Shown here in pieces: positions 1 to 7,779 of a stretch of DNA of 47,205 nucleotides (the first letter of the stretch is position 1; each line of letters opens with the position of its first letter). The DNA comes from Draconibacterium sp. (lineage in GTDB: Bacteria; Bacteroidota; Bacteroidia; Bacteroidales; Prolixibacteraceae): assembly GCA_016705335.1 (NCBI GenBank), contig JADIYN010000048.1, forward strand, positions 1-47,205, written 5' to 3'. The translations under genes and the position numbers were made by a program. A model generated the notes under the pieces. The model was not told the DNA's origin. It searched no databases and saw nothing but the letters and a program-made list of their open reading frames with translations.

Positions 1-1675
1 GAACAACAAGTTGTAAAGGCAGCAGTTCAGCCCGAAAAAAACGAACTTGACGAAAAGAAACAAATGGAATTTGACTATTTGTTTTCGGAAGCGATAAAAC
101 AAAAAATGTTCGGGAATACGCAAAATGCCATTCAAATTTTGTCGAGCTGCCTTCAAATCGATCCCAATTCTTCGGCTGCAATGTACGAACTGGCCAGTAT
201 CCATGCGGCAAACAACGATTTTACAAGTTCAACATGTTGCTCGAAAAGGCAATAAGTTTAAATCCTGATAATATTTGGTACAAACAGTTGTTGGCACAAA
301 TTTATCAGCAATCGAAAAATTTATGAAGCAGCCCGATTTATACCGAATTGTTAAAAAAGACCCTGATAATCAGGAATATTTGTACACAAAGGCAGTTTTG
401 CTGGCAAATGCTCAAAAATATGACGAAGCAATAAAAACCTATAGATTGCTCGAATCAAAAACCGGTATAAACGAACAGATTTCGGTTGAAATTCAACAGC
501 TTTATATTGCAAATAACCAGGTTGACAAAGCTTTTGGAGAAATTGAAAAACTGATAAAAGACAATCCAACCGAACCAAAATATTATGGTTGCTTGCCGAT
601 TTATACCAAAGTCAGGGCGACAGCATTAATGCCCTAAAAAATTACAATAAAATAATTGAAATGGATCCCGAAAGCGGATTTGTCCATTTTTCACTAGCCA
701 ATTATTATCTCGAACATCAGGATTTTGACAAATCTTTTGAAGAAACAAAAAAGGGATTTGCAAGTAAAAATGTGGATTTACAGACTAAGATCCAATTATA
801 CATGATGCTCGTTTCCAATCCAGAAGAATCAAAAGTTACAGCAGATAAGGAAACCGAATTGATAGCTATTTTACTTGAAAATCACCCTGATGAGTTTTTG
901 GTTTATACAATCCAGGCCGATAATTTTTTGCGGAACAACAAACTCGCTGAGGGCAGGGGATGCACTTTTAAAAGCACTGGAATTGGAAAACAATGATTAT
1001 ATGATTTGGGAGAGGCTGCTTTTTGTTGACAACGATTTGCAGGATTGGAAGGCGCTTTACGAACACAGTTCAAGCGCAATAGAACTGTTCCCAAACCAAC
1101 CTAGTGTTTATCTTTTAAAAAGTGTGGCAGGCATTCAACTTGAAAAATATGACGAATCAATTGCAATTGTTGACGAAGGAATTGATTTTGTTGTTGACAA
1201 TCCCGAGTTAAAAGGGCAGTTTTTAATGTTAAAGGGAGAAGCACTTTACAAACAAAACAAACTTGATGAAGCATTCAAATTCTTTGATAAATCGGTTCAA
1301 CTTAGTCCCGAAAATTATGTTGGGTTGAACAATTACGCCTATTATTTATCATTGGTCGGTCGTGATTTGGATAAAGCCGAAAGAATGAGCGGTAAAGTGA
1401 TCGAACGTTTCCCCGAAAATGCAACTTACCTCGATACTTATGCCTGGATACTTTTCAAAAAAGGAAATTATACACTGGCTAAGTTTTATATGGAAACTGC
1501 CATTAAAAATGGGGGCGAAGATAACGCGGTAATGTACGAACACTATGGTGATATATTGTTTATGCTCAATAAATTGGAAGAGGCAAAACAATATTGGGAG
1601 AAAGCAAAAAACAGCGGAAGTACCTCAGAAGTTTTATTACGCAAAATCCGTGAACAAAAATATATCGAAGAATAG
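1..1675 (+). CDS. Tetratricopeptide-repeat protein, 5' end outside window, frameshifted
   Basis: The reading frame enters from the left edge and is a run of TPR units (A/G-x3-Y/F-x-A spacing, for example LAEARDALLKALEL after repair and the AYYL/AEKMxxKVIE-like helices near 1340-1480). It has to be read across about five one-base indels: missing base near 224, extra bases near 318 and 331, missing base near 590, extra G near 950. After correction the protein is continuous to the stop at 1673. TPR arrays are protein-interaction scaffolds; no enzymatic domain is visible. It lies 4 bp before a DUF4292 lipoprotein gene and upstream of an EnvC-like gene, a neighbourhood common in Bacteroidota, so an envelope assembly role is plausible but inferred. 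The signal peptide, if any, lies outside the window. Confidence 0.8.
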
Positions 1676-1679
1676 AAAT

Positions 1680-2567
1680 ATGGTCAGACGTCAATCACAG
1701 TTCAATTTATTTATATTTCTTTTTCTGATAATTGTGTTTGGTTTTTCTTCGTGTAAAACTTCCCGCGAAATTCCCAAAGCAAACGTAAAACCAATAGGCA
1801 CAACCAAACTGCTAAAAAATGTGGCTGAAAACAGTTTGGTTTATGAGAATTTTTCAATCAGCCGTATCAATTGCCAGTTTAACAGCAACCAAACAAAAAC
1901 ATCTCTTAAAATCAGTTTAAAGGCAATAAGAGACAGGCAGATTTTAGCTTCAATTACTAAATTGAATATTCCGGTTGGCCGCGTTTTACTAACACCCGAC
2001 AGCGTGGTGTATGTAAATTATATCGATAGGAACTATTTTGTTGACAACTACACTTATTTAAGCAATTTCCTCAATATTGACCTTGATTTTTCAACAATTC
2101 AATCCATAATTTCAAACAGTGCTTTTTCGTATCGAAATGATGAAAAAGACAAAGATTTCAAAACTTTCAGCACTTCGGTTGAGAATGGCATGTATGTTTT
2201 GCAGTCGGAAAAAGAGCGGAAAGTGTTTAGAATGGAAGAAAAAGGAAAAACCGGTAAAATCGAACGCCGTTTGAAACGATTGGACGATAACGCTTTGATA
2301 TTACAAAAAATGAGTTTTAACCCGGCGAATTTTGCTTTAACCCGGCTGCTTATCGAAGATAAAACCAACAACCGCAAAATGGAAATGAATTTTGATGAGT
2401 TTGAAAAAGTGCTCAATAAAGATTATCCGGGTGCCATTGATATGAGTTTTATTTCTGATTCCGATAATATTTCACTGAAATTAAGAATGAGTGGGTTTTC
2501 TACCGAAAAATTAGATTCGTTAAATTTGGAAATTCCTCAAAAATATCAACAAATCAAAGTAAATTAA
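1680..2567 (+). CDS. DUF4292 family lipoprotein (LolB-like fold suspected)
   Basis: This 295-residue protein starts at the ATG at 1680, just after the TPR stop. The frame is open further upstream, but that part overlaps the TPR gene, and the 1680 start gives a proper signal peptide: two Arg, a hydrophobic stretch at residues 8-22 and a lipobox ending in Cys25 (FGFSSC). The rest is a soluble beta-rich domain matching the DUF4292 pattern (ISRINCQFN, LTPDSVVYVNYIDRNYF). The family is known in Bacteroidota as outer-membrane-associated lipoproteins of unknown function, and similarity to LolA/LolB-like carriers is often suggested. Position between the TPR and EnvC-like genes supports an envelope role. 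Function is not proven. Confidence 0.85.
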   Translation: MVRRQSQFNLFIFLFLIIVFGFSSCKTSREIPKANVKPIGTTKLLKNVAENSLVYENFSISRINCQFNSNQTKTSLKISLKAIRDRQILASITKLNIPVGRVLLTPDSVVYVNYIDRNYFVDNYTYLSNFLNIDLDFSTIQSIISNSAFSYRNDEKDKDFKTFSTSVENGMYVLQSEKERKVFRMEEKGKTGKIERRLKRLDDNALILQKMSFNPANFALTRLLIEDKTNNRKMEMNFDEFEKVLNKDYPGAIDMSFISDSDNISLKLRMSGFSTEKLDSLNLEIPQKYQQIKVN

Positions 2568-2580
2568 ACACTTAAACCAT

Positions 2581-2588
2581 TACTTTCG
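2581..2588 (+). promoter_or_regulatory. Possible Bacteroidota -7 element for the EnvC-like gene
   Basis: TACTTTCG in the 44-bp gap before the ATG at 2612 matches the Bacteroidota -7 consensus TAnnTTTG at all but one position. No clear TTTG box lies 19-21 bp upstream, so this is a weak call. Confidence 0.3.
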
Positions 2589-2611
2589 CAAGAACAAAAT
2601 TTTATTCTCGA

Positions 2612-3808
2612 ATGAAGTTATTGCTCGTTACCGGATTCTTAATTTTTCAATGTTTACTTGGTTTTTCGCAGTCGATTGACGATTTGCAGAAGAAAAAACA
2701 AGACGCCGAAAACGAAATCAAGTACACAACAAAACTACTTGACGAAGTTCAAAAAAATCAGAAATTATCGCTCAATCGTCTCCAGTTATTAAATAACCAG
2801 ATCGAAAAAAGAAATATTGTTGTTGCATCAATTAATAGCGAAGTGGGTATTTACCAGGAATTGATCGAAAACAATTCGCTGGCAATCAAACTGATGAACA
2901 GCGATATCGAAGAAATCAAAAAGGAATATGCTGAATTGGTCAGATCTGCTTTCAGAAATAAAAATGCTTATGACGGTTTGCTTTTATTACTTTCTGCCGA
3001 CAATGTAAACCAGGCTTTCCGCAGGCATTTGTATATGAAACATTACACAGCCTACCGTGAAAACCAGGCAGAAATAATCAGGACAATTCAGGATATGTTG
3101 AGCCAGAAAAAGGAAAATCTGGAGCAACAAAAACTCATCAAACTTCAATTACTGACTGATATAAAAAAAGAAACCCAACAGTTGGCACAGGAAAAAACCC
3201 AAAAGAACAGCGAAATACAAAAATTGCAAAAAGAGCAACAATCTCTTCGGAAAAAAATACAGCAACAGCGCGAAATTGAACAGCAGCTTGAAAAGGAAAT
3301 CCAAAAAATAATTGAAGAGGAAGCCAAAAAAAGCAAAAAAGCGGGTGGAACCGGTTCGGGTTTTGAACTCACACCTGAGCAAAAATTGGTTGGCGAAAGT
3401 TTTGTTCAAAATAAAAAACGCCTGCCATGGCCCGTTGAACGCGGTGTAATTACCGAACATTTTGGTATTAACCAGCATCCGGTGCTTAGCAACGTTCAAA
3501 CCCGTAACAATGGAATTAGTATTTCAACCGAAGCAGGGGCAAAAATTAGGTCGGTTTTTAATGGTGAAGTGAGTCGGGTTTTTGGTATTACGGGCGGCAA
3601 CACAGCGGTAATAATAAGGCATGGAAAATACCTTACAGTTTATTCCAACCTGCGCGAAGTAACCGTTAAAAAGGGCGACAAAGTTTCAACTAAACAAATA
3701 ATTGGTACGGTTTACACTGATTCTGATGATGGAAACAAATCGATTTTGAAATTTCAAATCTGGTTGGAATCTCAAAAATTGAATCCGGAAGATTGGATTG
3801 GGAAGTAA
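2612..3808 (+). CDS. EnvC-like murein hydrolase activator with degenerate LytM domain
   Basis: A 398-residue periplasmic protein. It has a signal peptide (residues 1-20, ending GFSQS), a long charged coiled coil (about 22-255, rich in K/E/Q) and a C-terminal LytM/M23 domain (about 275-398). In active M23 peptidases the zinc is held by H-x(n)-D and H-x-H motifs. Here the Asp position reads NNGISI (Ser), the HxH region reads KFQIW (Lys for His), and the Y-x-HL position reads YSNL (Asn). The domain should therefore not bind zinc or cut peptidoglycan. That is the arrangement of E. coli EnvC, which activates amidases during cell division. It follows the DUF4292 gene after a 44-bp gap. Confidence 0.88.
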   Translation: MKLLLVTGFLIFQCLLGFSQSIDDLQKKKQDAENEIKYTTKLLDEVQKNQKLSLNRLQLLNNQIEKRNIVVASINSEVGIYQELIENNSLAIKLMNSDIEEIKKEYAELVRSAFRNKNAYDGLLLLLSADNVNQAFRRHLYMKHYTAYRENQAEIIRTIQDMLSQKKENLEQQKLIKLQLLTDIKKETQQLAQEKTQKNSEIQKLQKEQQSLRKKIQQQREIEQQLEKEIQKIIEEEAKKSKKAGGTGSGFELTPEQKLVGESFVQNKKRLPWPVERGVITEHFGINQHPVLSNVQTRNNGISISTEAGAKIRSVFNGEVSRVFGITGGNTAVIIRHGKYLTVYSNLREVTVKKGDKVSTKQIIGTVYTDSDDGNKSILKFQIWLESQKLNPEDWIGK

Positions 3809-4349
3809 TTTTGAAAAAAGTTAACCGAACATATTAGCCAGAATTTGAATTTGTGCTGATTTGTATCTTACAAAACAAGATTAAGTTGTGTATTCATGAA
3901 TCATTTTTCCTCAAATTTTTACTGAACGAAGAGTTAATCTAATTAAGTAGTGTAATACCTCAAATGTTAAAAAACTTAAAAACCTGATTATTATCATTAA
4001 AATATGATTATAAACCCAAAGTTTTGTCATAAATTGTATGGACATAATGGTTACATCAAAATTGTAACCAGCTTTGAAAAGAGTAGAATATCTTATATTA
4101 ATGGTTGGTTTTATAAAAGGGTTTGTAAAATTTTCAATCACACACATCAAATAGCGTCCTAAGATTTCTACTCTTTTTCTTTTGTATTAACTTCAAAATG
4201 CAGAAAACCTTGGGACATTGAAATCGGATCCTTATAGAAAAAAACAGGTAAAATTTATCTTCAATTTTTACCGGGCTTTCGCCCCACAAAAAATATTCAG
4301 GAAGTTGAAATGCTGAAAAACATTCTAAGTTATTTTGATTTTTAATCAA
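3809..4349. other. Gene-free intergenic region (541 bp)
   Basis: No convincing coding sequence lies here. It is AT-rich with many stops in all frames. The two short minus-strand open frames (3911-4150 and 4134-4349) lack ribosome-binding sites and family-like composition. The one clear structure is a perfect 8-bp inverted repeat at 4048-4070 (separate entry). A small GGGC/GCCC hairpin at about 4271-4283 has no T-run in a useful place. Confidence 0.6.
4048..4070. promoter_or_regulatory. Perfect 8-bp inverted repeat, operator-like
   Basis: TGGTTACA at 4048-4055 and its exact reverse complement TGTAACCA at 4063-4070 are separated by 7 bp. There is no adjacent T-run, so it is not a typical terminator. 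The 15-bp half-site centre spacing suits a dimeric regulator, but which gene it would control is unknown because it sits mid-way in a gene-free stretch. Confidence 0.4.
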
Positions 4350-5771
4350 CTATTCAGCAATTCTTCCTGGTTCCCTTCTGTTTTTACCAGGATTTTCTGA
4401 TAGATCGTCACCCAAATCTTCGCGTGCTTCGGCGGCTATTTTTTCAAGTTTTTCAACAATTTCCGGATGAAAATCAATTAGATTATATCTTTCACCGGGA
4501 TCGCGGCGCAAATCATACAAACCTGCTGCAACATCTGAGTTTTCGTTTGCATTTCCAGGCATTCCGTCTTTTCCGGGTTCAAATCCTTCGTAAGTTCGTC
4601 CTTTGTGTGGAAATACAAGTTTCCACTCCCCGTTTTGCACTGCTTCCAAATTATTTCTCCGATAGTAATAATACATTGACTTTCTGGGTGATTCCACTTG
4701 TTCGCCTTTCATTAGTGGCAAAATATTAACGCCATCAATTTTTTTACCTTGAAGTGGTGCACCGGCTATTTCGGCAATGGTTGGCAAAATATCCATTCCC
4801 GCAATAAGGTTATTGTTTACAGTTCCTGCAGAAATTGTCCCTTTCCACATCATCAGGCATGGAACCCGTTGTCCGCCCTCAAAAGTAGTACCTTTCCCTT
4901 CACGCAATCCACCGGTGCTTCCTGCATGATTTCCATAATTTATCCAGGGTCCGTTATCTGAGGTAAAAATAACAAGCGTATTTTCTTCCAACCCCAATTC
5001 TTTTAAAGTTCGTAAAATTTGACCAACACTCCAGTCAATTTCTTCCATCACATCTCCGTACAAACCATGTTTTGATTTGCCTTTAAATTTATCGGAAACA
5101 AAAAGGGGTACGTGAGCCATTGGATGTGCCAGGTAAACAAAAAACGGATTTTTCTGATTTTTTCTGATAAAATTTACTGTTCGCTCAGTAAATTCAGTTG
5201 TAAATTTCGATTGGTCAGGGTTTGTTTCAACTACCTCATCACCTTCAATTAGCGGAAGCGGGGGATAGTAGTTTTTCCCGGTTGGATGGTTTGGCCACAT
5301 ATCATTTGAATAGGGAATACCCAAATATTCATCGAACCCATTATGCGTTGGCAGGAATTGTTTGTGATGTCCCAAATGCCATTTTCCGAATGCGGCAGTT
5401 GCGTAACCTTTCTTTTTTAAAACTTCTGCAATTGTTTCTTCTTCGACATTAATTCCTGTTTTTGCAGTGTGATCCAATGCTCCATGAAAACCAACACGGT
5501 TTGGATAGCAACCGGTAAGGAGCCCGGCACGCGAAGCACTGCAAACCGCCTGAGGTGAATAATAATGCGAAAATAACATGCCGTTTGCTGCCATTCTATC
5601 GAGGTTTGGAGTTGAATACCCGATTGCTCCTGTTATTGCAATATCCCCAAATCCAACATCATCGAGATAAACAATAATAAAATTTGTTGGTTTTTCGGCT
5701 TTTGAAAAAATGAAAATCAAATTAAATACTGCAAAAAGCAGAAGTGTTGATTTATGTGATAGTTGTTTCAT
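4350..5771 (-). CDS. Sulfatase (arylsulfatase family S1), exported
   Basis: A 473-residue S1-type sulfatase. The open frame extends to 5879, but the added N-terminus crosses a terminator-like hairpin, while the ATG at 5771 gives a clean signal peptide (residues 1-25). The catalytic signature is Cys77-Ser-Ala-Ser-Arg81 followed by AGLLTG; Cys77 is the residue converted to formylglycine. Metal-binding Asp pair D37-D38 (YLDDVGFGD), GKWHLG and the SDNG motif in the middle are all present. Sulfatases remove sulfate esters from glycans or small aryl sulfates; substrate cannot be told here. Neighbouring GH43 and DUF3365 genes on the same strand suggest sulfated polysaccharide use. No formylglycine-generating enzyme is in the window. 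Confidence 0.93.
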   Translation of the reverse strand: MKQLSHKSTLLLFAVFNLIFIFSKAEKPTNFIIVYLDDVGFGDIAITGAIGYSTPNLDRMAANGMLFSHYYSPQAVCSASRAGLLTGCYPNRVGFHGALDHTAKTGINVEEETIAEVLKKKGYATAAFGKWHLGHHKQFLPTHNGFDEYLGIPYSNDMWPNHPTGKNYYPPLPLIEGDEVVETNPDQSKFTTEFTERTVNFIRKNQKNPFFVYLAHPMAHVPLFVSDKFKGKSKHGLYGDVMEEIDWSVGQILRTLKELGLEENTLVIFTSDNGPWINYGNHAGSTGGLREGKGTTFEGGQRVPCLMMWKGTISAGTVNNNLIAGMDILPTIAEIAGAPLQGKKIDGVNILPLMKGEQVESPRKSMYYYYRRNNLEAVQNGEWKLVFPHKGRTYEGFEPGKDGMPGNANENSDVAAGLYDLRRDPGERYNLIDFHPEIVEKLEKIAAEAREDLGDDLSENPGKNRREPGRIAE

Positions 5772-5842
5772 ATCGAAAAAATTAATTACCAAGCTTAAAA
5801 CTACATTTTTTTCGCAAGTAAATTTTTTTTTAAATTTTAAAT

Positions 5843-5868
5843 AAAAAAAGGGCAGCAGAACGCCACCC
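5843..5868 (-). terminator. Intrinsic terminator-like hairpin, minus strand
   Basis: On the minus strand GGGTGGCG and TGCTGCCC pair (8 bp, three G-T wobbles) around a 3-nt loop, followed by seven T (5843-5849). It lies about 155 bp downstream of the DUF3365 stop and about 70 bp upstream of the sulfatase start, so it would separate those two units or end a short transcript in the gap. Confidence 0.5.
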
Positions 5869-6022
5869 CTGATACGCATAATTTTATTAGATAAAAAATA
5901 AGGGTCGTCAATGATATAAAATGTATTAAAGTCAATTACGTTAACTCATTGTTTTTTATCAACATAAAGCGGTGTATAAGTCTGGGATAGTTCACAATAT
6001 CAGAAAAAAAGCAACAGCGGTA

Positions 6023-6586
6023 TTATTCAATCAAAAATTCAATTTTCCATAAACCTCTGAAATCGTTCAACTTATATCCGGTTGCCAAATCCGCCGGGTA
6101 CAAATGCTGAATTTTATCGAACGTTGCAGGTTCAATATCTGAATCGGGTTGGCCGTGGCACTTTAAACATGCAGGAAGCCCTGTTTTAATAGGCTTGTAA
6201 AAAACCAACCTGTTTTGCTGCTGAACAAGTGTATCTGTCAAATTACCTGTTCCGAAGATTTTCCACAAATCTTTTTCAATGTTTGTTTTCAGGTTGTTTT
6301 CAGGGTTGCGGTTTTTTTCTGAAACCCTTGAAATTACGCAGTTATTTACACTGTTTAAACTGTCAATAATTGAAGAAGCCTTTAAATTGCAAAACTCAAC
6401 TGCATAAAGAGAACCACCGGTTTGCATTGCCTGACCGACATTGGCCAGTAAAACCGATTGAGCCTTGTTAGAAATTTCATTCCCTCTTTTCTGAAACTCA
6501 GTATAAGTTTCTTCATTTATTTTTTTTGAATTGCACGAAAATAGAAGTATCGATGCAAATGCGATTAATAAATTTCCTGTTTTCAT
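6023..6586 (-). CDS. DUF3365 family c-type haem lipoprotein
   Basis: A 187-residue protein with a lipoprotein signal (LLFSC, Cys18) and the DUF3365/Tll0287-like layout: an N-terminal helical sensor-like part and a C-terminal haem-binding motif Cys140-Leu-Lys-Cys143-His144 followed by GQP. The CxxCH motif indicates covalent attachment of one haem c in the periplasm. The family is found both as the sensor part of histidine kinases and as stand-alone haem proteins; its physiological role is not settled. Here it sits between a GH43 gene (37 bp upstream) and a sulfatase, co-oriented with both. Whether it functions with them is unknown. Confidence 0.85.
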   Translation of the reverse strand: MKTGNLLIAFASILLFSCNSKKINEETYTEFQKRGNEISNKAQSVLLANVGQAMQTGGSLYAVEFCNLKASSIIDSLNSVNNCVISRVSEKNRNPENNLKTNIEKDLWKIFGTGNLTDTLVQQQNRLVFYKPIKTGLPACLKCHGQPDSDIEPATFDKIQHLYPADLATGYKLNDFRGLWKIEFLIE

Positions 6587-6622
6587 CTCGTTTATTTTTA
6601 AAATTGAACCTAAACTAAAAAA

Positions 6623-7753
6623 TCACATTTTATCAAAAATACCAGGATCCCATTCGTCCATCCATTCCAAATAAGGAATCCCGTTTTCGTTAAATTTTAC
6701 AGGAAGCCAAATATAACGCCCATCAATTGCATTTTCGGGCTTCCACCGGTCAGCCATGAAAATAAAAGCATTTTTTTTCCCTTCAACTGGCAAAATATAA
6801 GTGCTTTGAGAGTGAAATGTAAGTTCTTTATCGTCTCCAAAACACGGATTTTCAATATATTCCCAGTTCCCCATAACCGAATCGGATACCAGCAATCGTG
6901 CAGCATTCGGATCCCATCCGGTGCAACCGGAAGTTATCATGTAATATTTCCCGTTGTGTTTGAAAATTGCAGGCGCTTCATTATGACCTGTTGGTAAAAC
7001 TCTGATGTATTTTCCTGTAAAACCGGTGTATTTGTCATTCAGTTCAGATATATGCAATGTCAGATTTTCTTCTGAAGCATGAATATGGTAAGCTGTTCCG
7101 TCCTCATCAACAAATAGGGTCATATCGCGGGCCATTTGTCCCTTTTTAAAATCGCGGTGAACAAACATTCCATCTTTTACAGCCTTTTTCCATTCATCGG
7201 ACCAGCCTTTCAAAGTATCGGAAAACGATTTGCTCTTCAATTCATCAGGATAATCAAGAGGCCAAATTCCTGCATTTGGATTTACAGCATTTAAAAATGT
7301 ATAAGGACCGGTTACTTTATCAGAAACTGCTACTCCGGTTTTTGCTGCATTATAACCCTGGTCTTTCAACTCAAGGTGAAACCACATAACAAATTTCCCG
7401 GTTTTCTGGTTGTAAATCACTTTTGGGCGCTCTAAAACACAGCCTTCGGTAATTTCACTCTCAGGATTGTTTTTTACAACTTCAAGTGCAATTCCTTCAT
7501 CTTTCCAGTCGGTGAGATTTTTTGATGAATAACAATGAACCCCAACCCAGGCCTGATTACCTTTTTTACCTTCGATTTTATGCTCGCCAAACCAGTAATA
7601 TTTCCCTTCGTGAAATAGGATTCCGCCGCCGTGTGCGTTTATGAGCACTCCATTATTATCTGGCCAGATTTCACCTGGTTTAATTGTTTTTGGTTGATTG
7701 TTGAACGATGCAAACAACACAAATGCTACTAAGCAGATTAAGTTTGATTTCAT
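6623..7753 (-). CDS. Glycoside hydrolase family 43, exo-beta-1,3-galactanase-like
   Basis: A 376-residue five-bladed beta-propeller enzyme with a signal peptide (residues 1-18). The N-terminal INAHGGGILFHEGKYYWFGE blade, ERPKVIYN (Glu108) followed by KTGKFVMWFH, the RDM segment and NEAPAIFKHNGKYYMITSG match the GH43 branch that includes exo-beta-1,3-galactanases (subfamilies 24/34). In that branch the usual GH43 catalytic base Asp is replaced; here the corresponding first-blade region also lacks an obvious Asp. Likely acts in the periplasm on galactose- or arabinose-containing side chains; exact substrate unproven. It follows the sensor kinase gene by 26 bp and precedes the DUF3365 gene by 36 bp. 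Confidence 0.8.
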   Translation of the reverse strand: MKSNLICLVAFVLFASFNNQPKTIKPGEIWPDNNGVLINAHGGGILFHEGKYYWFGEHKIEGKKGNQAWVGVHCYSSKNLTDWKDEGIALEVVKNNPESEITEGCVLERPKVIYNQKTGKFVMWFHLELKDQGYNAAKTGVAVSDKVTGPYTFLNAVNPNAGIWPLDYPDELKSKSFSDTLKGWSDEWKKAVKDGMFVHRDFKKGQMARDMTLFVDEDGTAYHIHASEENLTLHISELNDKYTGFTGKYIRVLPTGHNEAPAIFKHNGKYYMITSGCTGWDPNAARLLVSDSVMGNWEYIENPCFGDDKELTFHSQSTYILPVEGKKNAFIFMADRWKPENAIDGRYIWLPVKFNENGIPYLEWMDEWDPGIFDKM

Positions 7754-7779
7754 TTTTTTATTTTAAACTCTAAATGTAT

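Noticed and set aside
4266..4284. GGGC/GCCC hairpin as a terminator of the EnvC-like gene
   Set aside because: Only a 4-bp stem, more than 450 bp from the gene end, with no T-run after it on the plus strand.
3911..4349. Two short minus-strand open frames (79 and 71 codons) in the gap before the sulfatase
   Set aside because: No ribosome-binding site, no family-like composition, and both are AT-driven open frames. Kept as gene-free.
5772..5879. Upstream extension of the sulfatase to the ATG at 5879
   Set aside because: The extension crosses a terminator hairpin and places 36 residues before a perfect signal peptide.
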